A DNA stretch of 64,000 nucleotides from Achatina immaculata. Its lineage: Eukaryota > Mollusca > Gastropoda > Stylommatophora > Achatinidae. The translations under genes and the position numbers were made by a program. The DNA lies in contig CM019713.1 in the NCBI GenBank assembly GCA_009760885.1, forward strand, positions 5,834,996 to 5,898,995, read 5' to 3'. The notes beneath the pieces are model-generated. The model worked only from the letters and a program-made list of their open reading frames with translations. It did no database searches and had not been told where the DNA came from. Shown in pieces: positions 11,342-23,575 of this stretch (the first letter of the stretch is position 1; each line of letters begins with the position of its first letter).

Positions 11342-11345
11342 TAAG
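10905..11345 (+). mobile_element. dispersed repeat S3, copy 1, ending in a (GAA)n-type tail
   Basis: Shares an ordered series of blocks with copies at 31.6 and 60.95 kb: CCAGTCAGCGATCCACAGGT, AGATCCTGTCCTGCCTCTCC, AGTAACAGGCCTGGATTGGC, GCTCCCAGTCCGAGACG, then TGCACCGCATCAGCCTGCAA. It ends in about 120 bp of GAA/GAG triplets (11221-11341). No open reading frame of note. It may be a SINE-like partner, or an internally deleted derivative, of the LINE-H type whose tail is also (GAA)n. That link is inferred from the tail only. Confidence 0.7.
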
Positions 11346-11920
11346 ACTGTCAAAAGAAAGCTGAAACTGTGGCTCTACTTTGCTGGCCACTATATTAACT
11401 CTTAACAATAACACAGCTATCTTCAACTCCTATAACAAAACACAGCAATAATTCCATACATTTCACGATTTATACTCTTTATTTATGAAAGAATTTGGCC
11501 AGAAATATGAAATGTAATTTTCTACCCCAATTCGACTCTCCAAGATCAACAGCCGTGCCTCGGAGAAAACTTCAACTTAAGTAGATAACTCGATAAGAGG
11601 ACGCAGTTATCTGTAAATTCTGTCTTCAACTTTTGTCATGGCCACTGACACAGGCGATGGTATCCGCAGTTCTCTCCATCACTGATGTACGCGATGAGAT
11701 TTCATAGCTCCGTGCTGAAGGTATTCGGTCACGATGTTCTCTGTCGCATTGTGGGGAAATGTAATTTTGATTTAATTACTTGATGGACGACCGGCGAGGA
11801 ATATCAAGCTTCTAAGTTCACACCCTTAGAAACAGGAGGGCGTTGGACGAGCGAAATAGTGGATTCAGGAGAAAAGAAACAAATAAGAAAGAAACGTGGC
11901 GGGGGGAATAGTACAGCTGA
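11346..11920. other. anonymous sequence
   Basis: Nothing recognised. Confidence 0.4.
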
Positions 11921-11921
11921 T

Positions 11922-12235
11922 AAAATGTGACTACCAGTAGGTGTAGGGTTGAGATAGAGGCTTACATTTTAAAATGTGACTACCAATAGCTGACGGGTAG
12001 AGATAGAAGTTTACATTTTTTTTAAAAATGTGACACCAACAGGTGACGGGTGGAGATAGAAGTTTACATAAAAAAAATGTGACACCAATAGGTGACGGGT
12101 GGAGATAGACGTTTACATAAAGGAGTGTGACCACCAATAGGTGACTGGTGAAGATAGAAGTTTACATTTTTTTAAAAAAGTGACACCAATAGGTGACGGG
12201 TGGAGATGAAGTTTACTTTTTTTTTTAATGTGACG
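11922..12235. repeat. minisatellite, about 55-60 bp unit, 6 copies
   Basis: Unit TGTGACACCAATAGGTGACG, GGTGGAGATAGAAGTTTACA, then a variable A/T run (TTTTTTTAAAAA). Length variation is mostly in the A/T run, as expected from slippage. Confidence 0.92.
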
Positions 12236-12774
12236 ATAAAAAAATTACAGGTATTGAAAACTGATGTAATCTCAGGTAATCTCCTCAAGCCACAGGTGCG
12301 AATATTTCGTTCGAGATCAAAAGACATCAGAATTTCTTTGTGTAATACTCCGACTATCTAACTCTATCGGTCAGTCCATTTTCGTCAATTCCCCCCCCCC
12401 CCCCCATAAAAACATGGCACAGAGGTTCTTGACCAGCTCTGGTTTGTAAGTCACTGTCATATTTGCTTCTACATACATCTGACGCGTATAGAGAATGAGA
12501 CAAAGCGTAATACAAAGAGAATGAAAAGAAAAAACTGCAGGTTAAAAAAAGAAACCCGAAGAAAACGGAGATATTAAGGTTAAAGACATATCTTGTTGAT
12601 AATTCTGTAAAACAGTGTGGTACAAGTTTGAGGAAAGAGTGAGGGTATCGGAAAATAAAGGCGGAAAGGAGATCGGGGATGAGAGGAAAGATGAAAGTGT
12701 TTGGCAGCAGAGAGACTGGCGCGGGGAACAACAGGCTAGACACATGATGATGATGCTGAAAATGATAAACAAAC
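12236..12774. other. anonymous sequence with a C run
   Basis: A run of about 16 C at 12390-12405. No coding evidence; the long minus-strand Phe/Ser-rich frames here are translations of A-rich sequence. Confidence 0.4.
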
Positions 12775-13020
12775 GAAACAGACATTCGTATTTTGATGAA
12801 CGGAAATTTAGAACAAAAAGATAAAAAAAAAAAAGACGAACATAAGCGATAAACAGAAAATAGAAAACAAAAGAAGCATGACACGTGTATTTTGATAAAG
12901 GGATATTTAGAAAAAAAATACATAGAAAGCGACAAATGTAAACAATAAATAGACTTAGAAAACAAAGGAAACAAGACAACAGTGTTTTGATAAACGGAAA
13001 TTTAAAAAAAAAAAAACCAC
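12775..13020. repeat. degenerate A-rich tandem repeat, about 105 bp unit
   Basis: The phrase TTTTGATAAACGGAAATTTA, then AAAA-rich sequence, ATAAACA and TAGAAAACAAA recurs three times (near 12790, 12890, 12985) with strong divergence. Confidence 0.6.
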
Positions 13021-13272
13021 ATACACATAGGACAGGAAAGAAAACAAATAGAAAGAATGTTAGAAAAAAAAACACACACGACCACCCCTATACCACCATG
13101 ACTTGTACATCTCAAGAGAAAAAGAAAGAGGGGTAGGCCATTAGGAACACAATACAGGGTCACAATACAAGAAGAACTAAAGGAAACGAGGAAGACATGG
13201 CTTGAAGTATCACGACCTTCTCAAGACAGAATAGGCTTTTGGGATCCTTATGCTTCTTAAGGAGTGGAGAGG

Positions 13273-13322
13273 AATGATGATAATGATGATGATGATGATG
13301 ATGACGATGATGATGATGATGA
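13273..13322. repeat. (GAT)n microsatellite
   Basis: Trinucleotide array with two single-base interruptions. (GAT)n is also the tail type of LINE-C and LINE-E here, but no LINE sequence adjoins it. Confidence 0.9.
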
Positions 13323-13394
13323 ATAACAAAGGTATCTAAAATCGTCCAAAACCCTGTCAGAGTTAAGATCTTGATGTTCTGTCCCACTCTCTTC

Positions 13395-13740
13395 TACAGC
13401 ATAATGCGTTCCTCGCTCAAGGTCATCAGCATGTTCTGCAGTACAAGGGATTCTTTATAAAACTGTCCCTTGCTGGAGGCCATCACCGAATGTTTTACGA
13501 TACAAGGGGAATCTTGCTAGAATTATCCCTTGCTCTAGATCTTCAGCATGTTTTACGAACTTAACTAGCATGACAGAACATTTCTCTGCTCAAGGTAATC
13601 AGCATGTGTTTACGACATAATGGGAATCTTGATAAAACTGTCCCTTGCTGGAGGTCATCAGCATGTTCTACTAACACAGGACTGTTTCCAGCTCAAGGTC
13701 ACCAGCATGTTCAGTCATGTTCTGTGATACAGAGAAGTAT
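13395..13740. repeat. degenerate minisatellite, AAGGTCATCAGCATGTTCT unit
   Basis: CTCAAGGTCATCAGCATGTT, TACGACAAGGGAATCTTG and AAAACTGTCCCTTGCTGGAG recur four to five times with a spacing of roughly 60-80 bp. Old array. Confidence 0.7.
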
Positions 13741-13851
13741 CTTGTCTTCAGTCGTCTTCGAGGATATAACCGGAAGAAAGATACACAGATAAGAAGAATA
13801 ACAGAGATGTACCCAGAATCATGTTTATCACAAAATGGGGGACAGTAAGCC

Positions 13852-14948
<1,097 letters not shown>

Positions 14949-16170
14949 GATAGTAAACACAGGCAGGATTTCGAAAAGGGAGAAGCTGTCTCGATCAGAT
15001 CTTTACTCTAAGAATAATATCTGAAGAGCATATTGAAAAGCAGAAACCACCAATTCTGAACTGCATAGATTTTTAAAAGGCATTTGATAACATACACAGA
15101 GATTCGTTGTGGAGAATTTTAAGTCTGTATGGAATACCACCTAAAACTGTCAACACCATTAAGGACTTATACAATGGATATGTTTATGCAGTCAAAACAG
15201 AAGAAGGGATGAGTGAATGGTTCCAGATTGAAACAGGTGTGAAACAAGGGTATATACTGTCTCCTTTACTTTTTGGGATTACATTAGACTTCATAATGAA
15301 AAAATGCTGCACAGGCAACACAGGTATTGACATGGGACCCAACTAGAAGACCTTGATTTTGCTGATGACATAACTTATCAGTAATAATGTGAACTCCATG
15401 CAAGAAAAAACAGATAGCCTGTCTTCACTGGCTAGCAAAATAGTACTTGAAATTAACAAGGACAAAACAAAAATAATGAAAATTCCCCTTAATCAAAATG
15501 GAAAAATACACATAGAAGGGACATATATTGAAGAAGTCAATTAATTTGCATACCTTTGCAGCTACACAGACCAGGATGGTGACATTAGAAAGGAAGTTAG
15601 GATCTGAATTGCAAAAGCAGCATCGATCTTCAAGAATCTTGAGAACATATGGAATTCAAAAGTTATAAGCACAAAAACCAAGTTAAGACTATTCATTTCA
15701 AATGTAATATCCACCCTCATTTATGAATGCGAAAGCTGGAAAACAACTAAAAAAAATAGACATGAAATTAGACTCTTTTGAAAACAAATGCCTAAGGAAA
15801 ATACTCGGCAACAAGTGAAACGAATTCAAGAACAATGCAGAGTTAAGACAGATGACTGAACAACAACCAGTCTCATGGGTGATCAGGAAAAGGAGATGGA
15901 CATATGATGGTTACGTGATGAGAAGAAACGATCAGAGAATCTCAAAAACTAGCTATCGAGTGGAACACAACAGGCCGAAGAAAAAGAGACAGAACGCATG
16001 AAACTCTGAAGAGGACATTGTTAAGAGAGGCCAAGTTAACAGGCATAAAATCCTTTGATGAGGTTGAAAGACTCGCCGAAGACAAGAAAAATAGGCGAAC
16101 TACTTTGCGAGCCCTATGTGACGTTTAACGGCACGGGAAGGATATAAGATGTAAGATACGATAGTAAAAC
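14949..16170 (+). pseudogene. LINE-D reverse transcriptase pseudogene (RTE-like), 5'-truncated
   Basis: A non-LTR reverse transcriptase, dead from stops and frame shifts. It opens at the QAGF-type motif (GFEKGRSC-like, 14965-14995), then IDF*KAFDNIHRDSLWRIL (15065-15120), TGVKQGYILSPLLFGITLDF (15236-15295, motif with G(V/I)KQG..LSP), and the catalytic LDFADDI near 15352-15372, shifted out of frame. Next come a GKIHIEGTYIEEV-like thumb, YECESWKTTKK (15725-15755) and the basic C-terminus. The 3' end is TTAACGGCACGGGAAGGATA with a GATATAA-type tail. GATAGTAAA at 14949-14957 and 16160-16168 looks like a 9-bp target-site duplication. The endonuclease domain is absent. Confidence 0.88.
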
Positions 16171-16690
16171 AGTTGTGGCGATAGTGAAGGCATGGTGATG
16201 TGGAGTAAAGTATGGTGATGTCAAGTTTCCAATTAAAACCCGAGTCCAGTCTAGGAACAAACCGCGATAGTTGTTTTCGTCGTATCGTAAGATTTCAGTA
16301 CAATTTTGCTGTATGTCTTTCTTTTCTGCCCCAATTTGCGAAATAAAAAGCCTTTTCTTTAGACGTTTCTTAAGTGGGTGGGGGGGGGGGGTGTGTTCTC
16401 TTTTGTACTGAGCGCTTGGAATTCCCACAGTCCTTTGATTACCTTTGAAGTCTTTTCTCCCCGGCAAGTAAGAGACCCTAACAAAACAGAACCAGACGCC
16501 GCTTCTCAAAGGTTGTTTCGGACGTAAACAGTCGGAACAACCATGCCCACCATTCTAAACCGCCGTAAACAATTTGACAGCCACGTGACTTAATCTGCCA
16601 ATCGCGTCGCGAGATTTCCTGAGAGATCTCCGTCTGGTGGGATTTAACTGGTTTATCACGTCGATGGCTGATAACCAATATCATTACAGG
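16171..16690. other. anonymous sequence with a G run
   Basis: G run at 16378-16391. No coding evidence. Confidence 0.4.
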
Positions 16691-16914
16691 TCGGCTCTCT
16701 CTTCTCTCTCTCTCTCTCTGTGAAAGATGAAGATGGAAAGTGACGAAACAGTGAATAAGTGACGCCGAGTCCTTCTGAAAAATATGAAGCGAAGTCACAG
16801 ACTTCTCTGGCACTGAGTCCTATTGATCAGAACAGTTTAACTCGGCTATTTGCTGGGCCTTGATGTTTATAAGAAGCAAGAGAACATATGTAAGGATGTA
16901 GGAGGAGAGAGTCT

Positions 16915-16989
16915 GTGTAAAGGGAACCAATGGGCTGATTTGTAAAGGGAACCAATGGGCTGATGTGTAAAGGGAACCAATGAGCTGAG
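16915..16989. repeat. 25-bp minisatellite, 3 copies
   Basis: AGGGAACCAATGGGCTGATG plus TGTAA, three copies with period 25 and near-identity. Confidence 0.93.
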
Positions 16990-17171
16990 GAATGTAGGAT
17001 CGTGGAAATGTTACAGAATTTGGACAAATTATAATGTAAGAAAGGCGAAGAATCCGACATACAGGCGGATGGACAGATATACAGACAGGAAGATAGGGAA
17101 GCTGATAACAGAGAGATAGACAGACAGACGAGATAGACACGGAGAAAGAGAGATATGGCTATATAACAAAT

Positions 17172-17174
17172 AGT

Positions 17175-17205
<31 letters not shown>

Positions 17206-17242
17206 GACAGATACGCATGGATGGATGGATGGATGGATGGAT
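17172..17242. repeat. (TA)n and (GGAT)n microsatellites
   Basis: (TA)n at 17174-17200 followed by (ATGG)n at 17214-17242. Confidence 0.95.
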
Positions 17243-19335
17243 CAGAGGCAGTAAACGAAGGATTTCGGAGATTTAATAATTATAGTCTCTCAAACGTAAG
17301 GCAGCGACAGTGAAAGGGCGAACACAAGAGGAAGAATCCGGCAGTAGATTGACATGCACTGGGGGAAAAAATGAGCGCTTGATGACATCAGAAGTCGGAT
17401 ATTCGATCCATGCCAAGGCGAATTTGTTGATGGAAGTCTTAGCTAAGACCAGAAAAGGGGTTCAATCTGTAATGAGATATTCCGTGATGATTTTTTTAAG
17501 GATCAAGTTTCCTGTTAACGTATTATTTGCTAGTTTGGTCTGGGATTGTGTTTGTATGGATGTGTTTGTGTGTGTGTGCTTTTTTTTTTCGGGTAAAATT
17601 AATTAAAGTTTTACAGAAAACAAGACTTGACGTTGCAGAACTCGCTGGCGTGTTGCTGAACATGTGTTGTAAAAGAAAATGCTCACTTTGACAGTAGTAA
17701 AATGGCTGCAGCGTTGCCTATAGGCAGATATTCACGTTCGCTTCTCTCTTACTGTAACCACTCCAAGCAAATGTAAAGAAAAGGTGGTGCCTGTTTACTA
17801 TGATAATGAATCAAGCAGTGAGAGACAGTGATTGTGGGCACCGCATCTCACCTTGAAAATGGGCCGCATGTCTCTTGTGGTGAAGGGCTAGTGTTTTGAG
17901 GTGGGGGGGGGGCCTGAGGGTGACCCCTGTCATCCAACTGTAGAAGTTGCAACCTGCCTCTTTCTAGAGCTGAGAGAAGAAAATACGCTGCCCAGATCAT
18001 CCTATAGCGTGCCAATGAAAATATAGGCAATAACTCCTCACATCTTTGGACATTTATTTTTTTTTACCACTACCGCAAATAAGAACTGTTTTTTTTTCCC
18101 GTGTGTTCCCTCACGAATGAGGGACTCGAAGAAGCTGATTTGGCTTTTCGCCCACTAAACAACGGGGTTATTCATTGGCCGATAGACTTCTGGTTCATGA
18201 ATATTAATAACCTCAGGAATAAATAAAACGACGCAACATATTACGTATTTCTGCCTCATAAATTAAAGAGGCGAAATTGTTTTCTAAATGCTAGTGGGTG
18301 CAGAACTTTTTATGCGATCTTTTGGCACTAAACAAATGGAAATCCTTAATGGATCGCGCATAAATATAGACAAGCTTAATGAGTATAAAAATATTTTAAT
18401 TTACCTTTTATACAATTACAGCTTCAATGATAATAAAAAAACACGTAATTATTCTTTCTTGACAGGAAAAATAAGAACTGAATAGGCAAATGTTTCTTCG
18501 TTATATAATGAGCACATGAACCTAATCTGAATATATGACTGAAGTCAGCGAGGAATAAATATTTTATTTTTCATTTGCTCATATCCACATGGTCATTTCA
18601 AATCCTGAGACAGATTGGTTTCATCAAAGTGACCACTTAACCAATCTGGCTTCTTCCCTACGTTGTGTTACATAATCCGCCGGTAGATTTAACCGGAGAT
18701 AGGAAAAAAAAACATCAGAGAGTCTTTCTTTACATCGTTCCGCTTTGCCAGCTTCTGCAAGTGATATCTTTCTATTACATAAATACGAAAATGTGCATAC
18801 AGCAGCGGTTTTTCATCAAAATCAGCGTTTCAGTTAGTATAATCGTATACATTTCTAGTACCAGAATAACCATCCTTCTTCGTAAGAGCATTACACTCCC
18901 GTCGTCTGCCTTTCGATGAAATCTGCTCTCTTGTCAGCCAGTCTAAAAGATCGGCTTGTTCTGTCTGACCAAGAACTCTGCTTCAGTGAGTATGGTGTTT
19001 AGTATAACAGTGATAACCTGGGTTAAACGTATCCCCCGATGAATATTTTGTACTGTGGAGCAGAAATCAGATCGATCCGCAACTCGTGATTTAAGTGATT
19101 TCATTTTTGTAACACTAGCCTCATCACTGAATGCTCGGAAACAAAGATGGCTGTTCTATGGCCTGGCTTTCTAGCTCTGGTGGCTTCAAGAGTCACAACT
19201 GTTCGCGGAAATGAATTGTGGGCCGCTTCTAAATCATCTAGTTCTTGCCAATTTACAACGGCAATTTTACGTAGAAATGAATTTTAAAAAATAAGGTAAC
19301 AAATATTAAGTCTAGCTTTTCTGGCGTTTTAAAAT
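17243..19335. other. anonymous sequence, about 2.1 kb
   Basis: No recognisable coding motif, LINE or SINE body, or tandem array. A TG-rich stretch near 17550-17590 and a G run near 17903 are the only low-complexity spots. Confidence 0.45.
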
Positions 19336-19500
19336 GTTACCTTATACTGTCTACTCTAATCTTGTCTTATATCATTTCGTAATATCTTTCTGTGTCTTGT
19401 CTAATTTTATCTTATTTTGTCATATTATATTGCCGTATCTTTTCTTATCATGTCAAATTTTGTGTTATCTTATCTTGTCCAATCTTGTCATATATTCTTC
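19336..19500. repeat. degenerate CTTATCTTGTCTAAT-type array
   Basis: CTTATCTTGTC and TAATTTTATCTTATTTTGTC motifs recur imperfectly. A similar stretch (TCTTATTTTATATTAATTTT, ATCTTATCTTATCATATCTT) appears at 20530-20605. Confidence 0.6.
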
Positions 19501-19540
19501 TTGAAACAGAATGTGTGTGCCTATGACTGTGACTATTTAT

Positions 19541-19790
19541 AGCAGCCACTATAACAGATACGTATAGCAGCCACTATAACAGATACGTATAGCAGCCACT
19601 ATAACAGATACGTATAGCAGCCACTATAACAGATACGTATAGCAGCCACTATAACAGATACGTATAGCAGCCACTATAACAGATACGTATAGCAGCCACT
19701 ATAACAGATACGTATAGCAGCCACTATAACAGATACGTATAGCAGCCACTATAACAGATACGTATAGCAGCCACTATAACAGATACGTAT
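19541..19790. repeat. perfect 25-bp minisatellite, 10 identical copies
   Basis: AGCAGCCACTATAACAGATA plus CGTAT starts at 19541 and every 25 bp to 19766. All ten copies look identical, so the array expanded recently. No spacers, so not CRISPR. Confidence 0.98.
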
Positions 19791-20529
19791 AACTACTGGA
19801 TTGATTGAATCTTCTTGTGGAGTACTTATAAGTCTCTTCTTGTTGCTGGTGTTCTAACCATCACCTAATTTTCTGTATTATACACTAAGAAAATACAACA
19901 AGACACCCAGGCTTTCCACTCCACACAAATAGTACGAATACAACAACTTAAACATAACTTGGCAGTCTTCCGACCAAAACAAACTGGTCAACAATGAGAA
20001 TTCCCACAAAGCCAATTGGTGTAGTTTATCATCAGACAAGACACATTTATTAATGGACCAAAATGAGGGATGAAATCATGATGATGGGAATGTAGCCATC
20101 AGGCTGAACAGAAATTCACAGTAACAAATGCCCGGCGTGAGATGACCTCTACGCCACATGGGCAAAGAAAACCTTACAATGATTATACATACCAAAAATC
20201 ATACTTACAAGCTTACCCAAAGACTGCAACTCACACAGGGAAAATAAACTAAACTAATTCTAACAACAACAACGCTATCTCTATCACATTTCTCGAGACA
20301 AACACACCGTTCCACAAAACACGTCCATCCCGTTACCCATTCACTCCAAGACTCTCTCACGACCGGCTTTTTGCACACGGACCTTTCTAACGACGTTTTG
20401 CACACGGGCCTTCCTAGCGAGTTGTGGTCTACGCGAACACAATTTATTAGCACTACACAAATAATCTCTGAACAGAATTGCCATTCTGTTACATTCTCCT
20501 TTTTCTTCTTATTAAAAAAAATCTTTTCT
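19791..20529. other. anonymous sequence
   Basis: Nothing recognised. Confidence 0.4.
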
Positions 20530-20605
20530 GCCCTTGTTTAATCGCATCTCGTCTTATTTTATATTAATTTTAGTTTATTTTCTATCTTATCTTATCATAT
20601 CTTAT

Positions 20606-21507
20606 GCAAAGAAACTACTTTCAGAAGAATTACACTAAAGAGACTACAAATTCCACGCTCCCAGAAAGTGGGACCTGGTCCTTGTACTATGGAGATAGTG
20701 CCAGGGATACTGCCTCACAGTACCGGTACAGTGCACGAGCACGAAGACTCCTCTCTCTTGTCCCTACAGTGCTCAAGACACACAGGGCTGCTGGTAGCAA
20801 GAGATTTGCACTCATGTCAGTCCTCTGTTAACCTCTTGCCTGTCTCCCATGTTATTCCTGCATTTACTCGGCTGTACGTCCCCATGCTTCTTTGCGTCGT
20901 CCCATGCTACTTTTGACCATGTGGAGCCCACGTCAAATCTGTTACTGGTAAGGATTCATCTGTCCTTCTCGTTATCAGACAAATCCACTGCCACCTCCTC
21001 CTTCCAGTCACTGTCGACATTAGCATCAGTGTCTCTTTTAGCAAAAGGTCATAACCTTGACAAATTTGCCAGAACATTCCTTCGATCTTACGTAGATAAT
21101 CGGTTAAACAAAGGCTGCAGAAACAAAACTCCAATGGACAATGTAATCTACGAAGAGATTCCACAAAACGAGAAGTATAAAGATAAAATGAAGGAGAAAT
21201 CCCAATAGAAAAGGAGAAGAAATGCAAGAAGTAATACTGCAGAAAAGAAACGGAAATTAGACCCATGCAAAAAAAGAAAAAAAAATAACTACAACTTTCA
21301 GCTATTTCCTTCCTAATCTCTTCTCACATTGCAAGAAAGCAAAACTCATTGCAACTCGGAAAACTATTATTCATTGAAGAGAGACAATAATCGATGCTCG
21401 TACAAACCACGAGGTTTCCCAACTCTATTTCGCAAACCACAACATTTTACCTCCAAGAAAAACCGGACTCACGTTTTTATAGCAACCTTGTACCGTATCT
21501 TTATTTG
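20606..21507. other. anonymous sequence
   Basis: Moderately GC-balanced, with short open frames on both strands (119 aa at best) and no recognised domain. Exons of an unknown gene cannot be excluded. Confidence 0.3.
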
Positions 21508-21616
21508 GACAGGGGGGTACATTAAGTTTTTCTCTTAAATTTTTTTCTCCTCTTTTGGACACTGGAGTTTTTTTTCCCTATCTTAAAGAGGAGAAACTTA
21601 CTTTAGAAAACCCCCC
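21508..21616. repeat. imperfect inverted repeat, about 105 bp
   Basis: Left arm GGGGGGTACATTAAGTTTTT-CTC and right arm (reverse complement GGGGGGTTTTCTAAAGTAAG-TTTCTCC) pair imperfectly around a T-rich centre. Possibly a small foldback element. Confidence 0.45.
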
Positions 21617-22013
21617 AGGGGAGAAGTTATTAATTAAGATAGATGCCCGACCGGAATCTCTTTCTGAGCACAAGCATTTGCAAACCTAGTTTGTCTGCAG
21701 TCAACTTTGTGTGAGTAACGATGCCTGTCTTGAGGGCTGCAACCAGGGAATCTGAGATGTGATTATTATCCCGGCTTTCATATGGAAGCCATGCAAGCTC
21801 TTTGTTTATGGCGAGCAAGGTGAGGGTTCGGGATGGGAAGAATAACGAATGAGAGATGAAAAAAAATTGAGAGAGAGAGAGAGAGAGAAAGCGGTAGATG
21901 AAGACAGGCGAGGAGGCAGGGCTGAGAGAAAGAAAGATCTATGTTAACGAAAGCAAGCTTGAGAAAGATAAGGAGTCGCATAAGGAGTAGTTAGATGGAT
22001 TCATTCAGGTTAG

Positions 22014-22017
<4 letters not shown>
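21617..22017. other. anonymous sequence with a (GA)n tract
   Basis: (GA)n at 21868-21890. No coding evidence. Confidence 0.4.
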
Positions 22018-22066
<49 letters not shown>

Positions 22067-22074
22067 CATACATA

Positions 22075-22245
22075 CATCATCATCATCATCATCGCCTTTC
22101 ACTCCCTTGGGAGCACAGGCCATGAATAAAGGCTCTCCAGTCATCCCATGTTCTTGGAATTATTCTCTCCTTCTTCCCATGTGCATCCCTTGTCTCTGAG
22201 CACTGTCATAATTTTTCTTCTCCAAGTAAGTCTAGGTCTTCGAAA
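22075..22245 (-). mobile_element. LINE-C 3'-end fragment, copy 1
   Basis: The minus strand reads RRPRLTWRRKIMTVLRDKGC then TWEEGENN, the basic C-terminal tail of an RTE-like LINE (compare 'GRP..TWRR...E...G.TW.EA'), ending in a (GAT)n tail at 22079-22092 (CATCAT on the plus strand). The upstream end merges into (TA)n. Confidence 0.8.
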
Positions 22246-22264
22246 AATATATATATATATATAT

Positions 22265-22298
<34 letters not shown>

Positions 22299-22301
22299 CC
22301 C

Positions 22302-22753
22302 CCGTGTGGTACCCGGGATCTGCAAAGAATAGGACCACTGTACCCTACCATGCATGATCGTAAAAGGCGACTAAGGAGGGTTCAGCATAGGGCCAGCAAC
22401 CCTATCTGGTAAAAAACTATCAGACTGCTACAGAAACAGAAGCAAGGGAAAAAGCAAATGCAGGTGGAAGGAGAAATGCGTATCAGGAAACTGAGCCCAT
22501 GAAGGTTGTGGATGAAAGCCAGCCACTGGAAGTCCCCAGCCCGACTGCAGACCTCCTGGACCAAAAATAGCACTAAGATGGACACCACAGGGGAGCAGAA
22601 GTAAGGGTAGACCAAAAGAGACATGGAGAAGAACAAGAGAAAGGATGTTGAGCAATAGAGGGCTCACCTGGGCAAGAGCAGAAAAAAAGGCGAAAGACAG
22701 GCATTTGTGGAAAACCCTTGCGGAAGCCCCATGTGCCCTGGGCACTTAAGGTT

Positions 22754-22757
<4 letters not shown>
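22302..22757 (+). mobile_element. chimeric non-autonomous element with LINE-B 3' end, copy 1
   Basis: The 5' half begins CCCCGTGTGGTACCCGGGAT, CTGCAAAGAATAGGACCACT, with no LINE-B counterpart visible here. The 3' half is the LINE-B C-terminus (ALRWTPQGS, GRPKETWRR, GLTWARAEKKAKDRH) ending at the family stop (CALGT, stop). The reverse transcriptase is missing. Copy 1 has lost 29 bp (ACCTGCTCCGAATGACTGAC and 9 more) relative to copy 2. Best explained as an internally deleted LINE-B or a LINE-B-dependent SINE-like element. Confidence 0.7.
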
Positions 22758-22805
<48 letters not shown>

Positions 22806-22814
22806 CAAACAAAC

Positions 22815-22982
22815 ATCATCATCATCATCATCGCCTTTCACTCCCTTGGGAGCACAGGCCATGAATAAAGGCTCTCCAGTCATCCCATGTTCTTGGAATT
22901 ATTCTCTCCTTCTTCCCATGTGCATCCCTTGTCTCTGAGCACTGTCATAATTTTTCTTCTCCAAGTAAGTCTAGGTCTTCGA

Positions 22983-22985
<3 letters not shown>
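22815..22985 (-). mobile_element. LINE-C 3'-end fragment, copy 2
   Basis: Second copy of the fragment at 22075-22245, essentially identical, with the same (GAT)n tail and the same junction to (TA)n. Confidence 0.8.
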
Positions 22986-23032
<47 letters not shown>

Positions 23033-23513
23033 CCGTGTGGTACCCGGGATCTGCAAAGAATAGGACCACTGTACCCTACCATGCATGATCGTAAAAGGCG
23101 ACTAAGGAGGGTTCAGCATAGGGCCAGCAACCCTATCTGGTAAAAAACTATCAGACTGCTACAGAAACAGAAGCAAGGGAAAAAGCAAATGCAGGTGGAA
23201 GGAGAAATGCGTATCAGGAAACTGAGCCCATGAAGGTTGTGGATGAAAGCCAGCCACTGGAAGTCCCCAGCCCGACTGCAGACCTCCTGGAACCTGCTCC
23301 GAATGACTGACAACTCACTACCAAAAACAGCACTAAGATGGACACCACAGGGGAGCAGAAGTAAGGGTAGACCAAAAGAGACATGGAGAAGAACAAGAGA
23401 AAGGATGTTGAGCAATAGAGGGCTCACCTGGGCAAGAGCAGAAAAAAAGGCGAAAGACAGGCATTTGTGGAAAACCCTTGCGGAAGCCCCATGTGCCCTG
23501 GGCACTTAAGGTT

Positions 23514-23520
<7 letters not shown>
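23033..23520 (+). mobile_element. chimeric non-autonomous element with LINE-B 3' end, copy 2
   Basis: Longer of the two copies. It retains RMTDNSLPKTALRWTPQGS and the rest of the LINE-B C-terminus through CALGT and its stop codon at about 23507-23509, followed by AAGGTTCAGAGA and (TA)n. Compared with the LINE-B copy at 41.9 kb, the frame here is the ancestral one through the stop. Confidence 0.75.
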
Positions 23521-23571
<51 letters not shown>

Positions 23572-23575
23572 CAAA

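Larger units (their letters stand above)
22018..23575. repeat. tandem duplication of a roughly 740-760 bp LINE composite in (TA)n
   Basis: The order [LINE-C 3' end, minus]-(TA)n-[LINE-B-tailed chimera, plus]-(TA)n occurs twice in a row. Offsets between copies are 739 bp in the LINE-C part, 731 bp at the start of the chimera and 760 bp at its end. The change is explained by (TA)n length differences and a 29-bp deletion in copy 1. Both copies keep CATATACAAACAAACAT after the last TA tract. Near-identity implies a recent event, or an assembly artefact. Confidence 0.93.

Noticed and set aside
12354..13075. Long Phe/Leu-rich minus-strand frames (206 and 177 codons)
   Set aside because: They arise from A-rich degenerate repeats on the plus strand and lack recognisable domains.
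19541..19790. CRISPR array
   Set aside because: Ten direct units abut each other with no unique spacers, and the context is eukaryotic.
20604..21208. Exons of a host gene on the plus strand
   Set aside because: Three overlapping frames of 75-119 codons in different phases without recognisable motifs.
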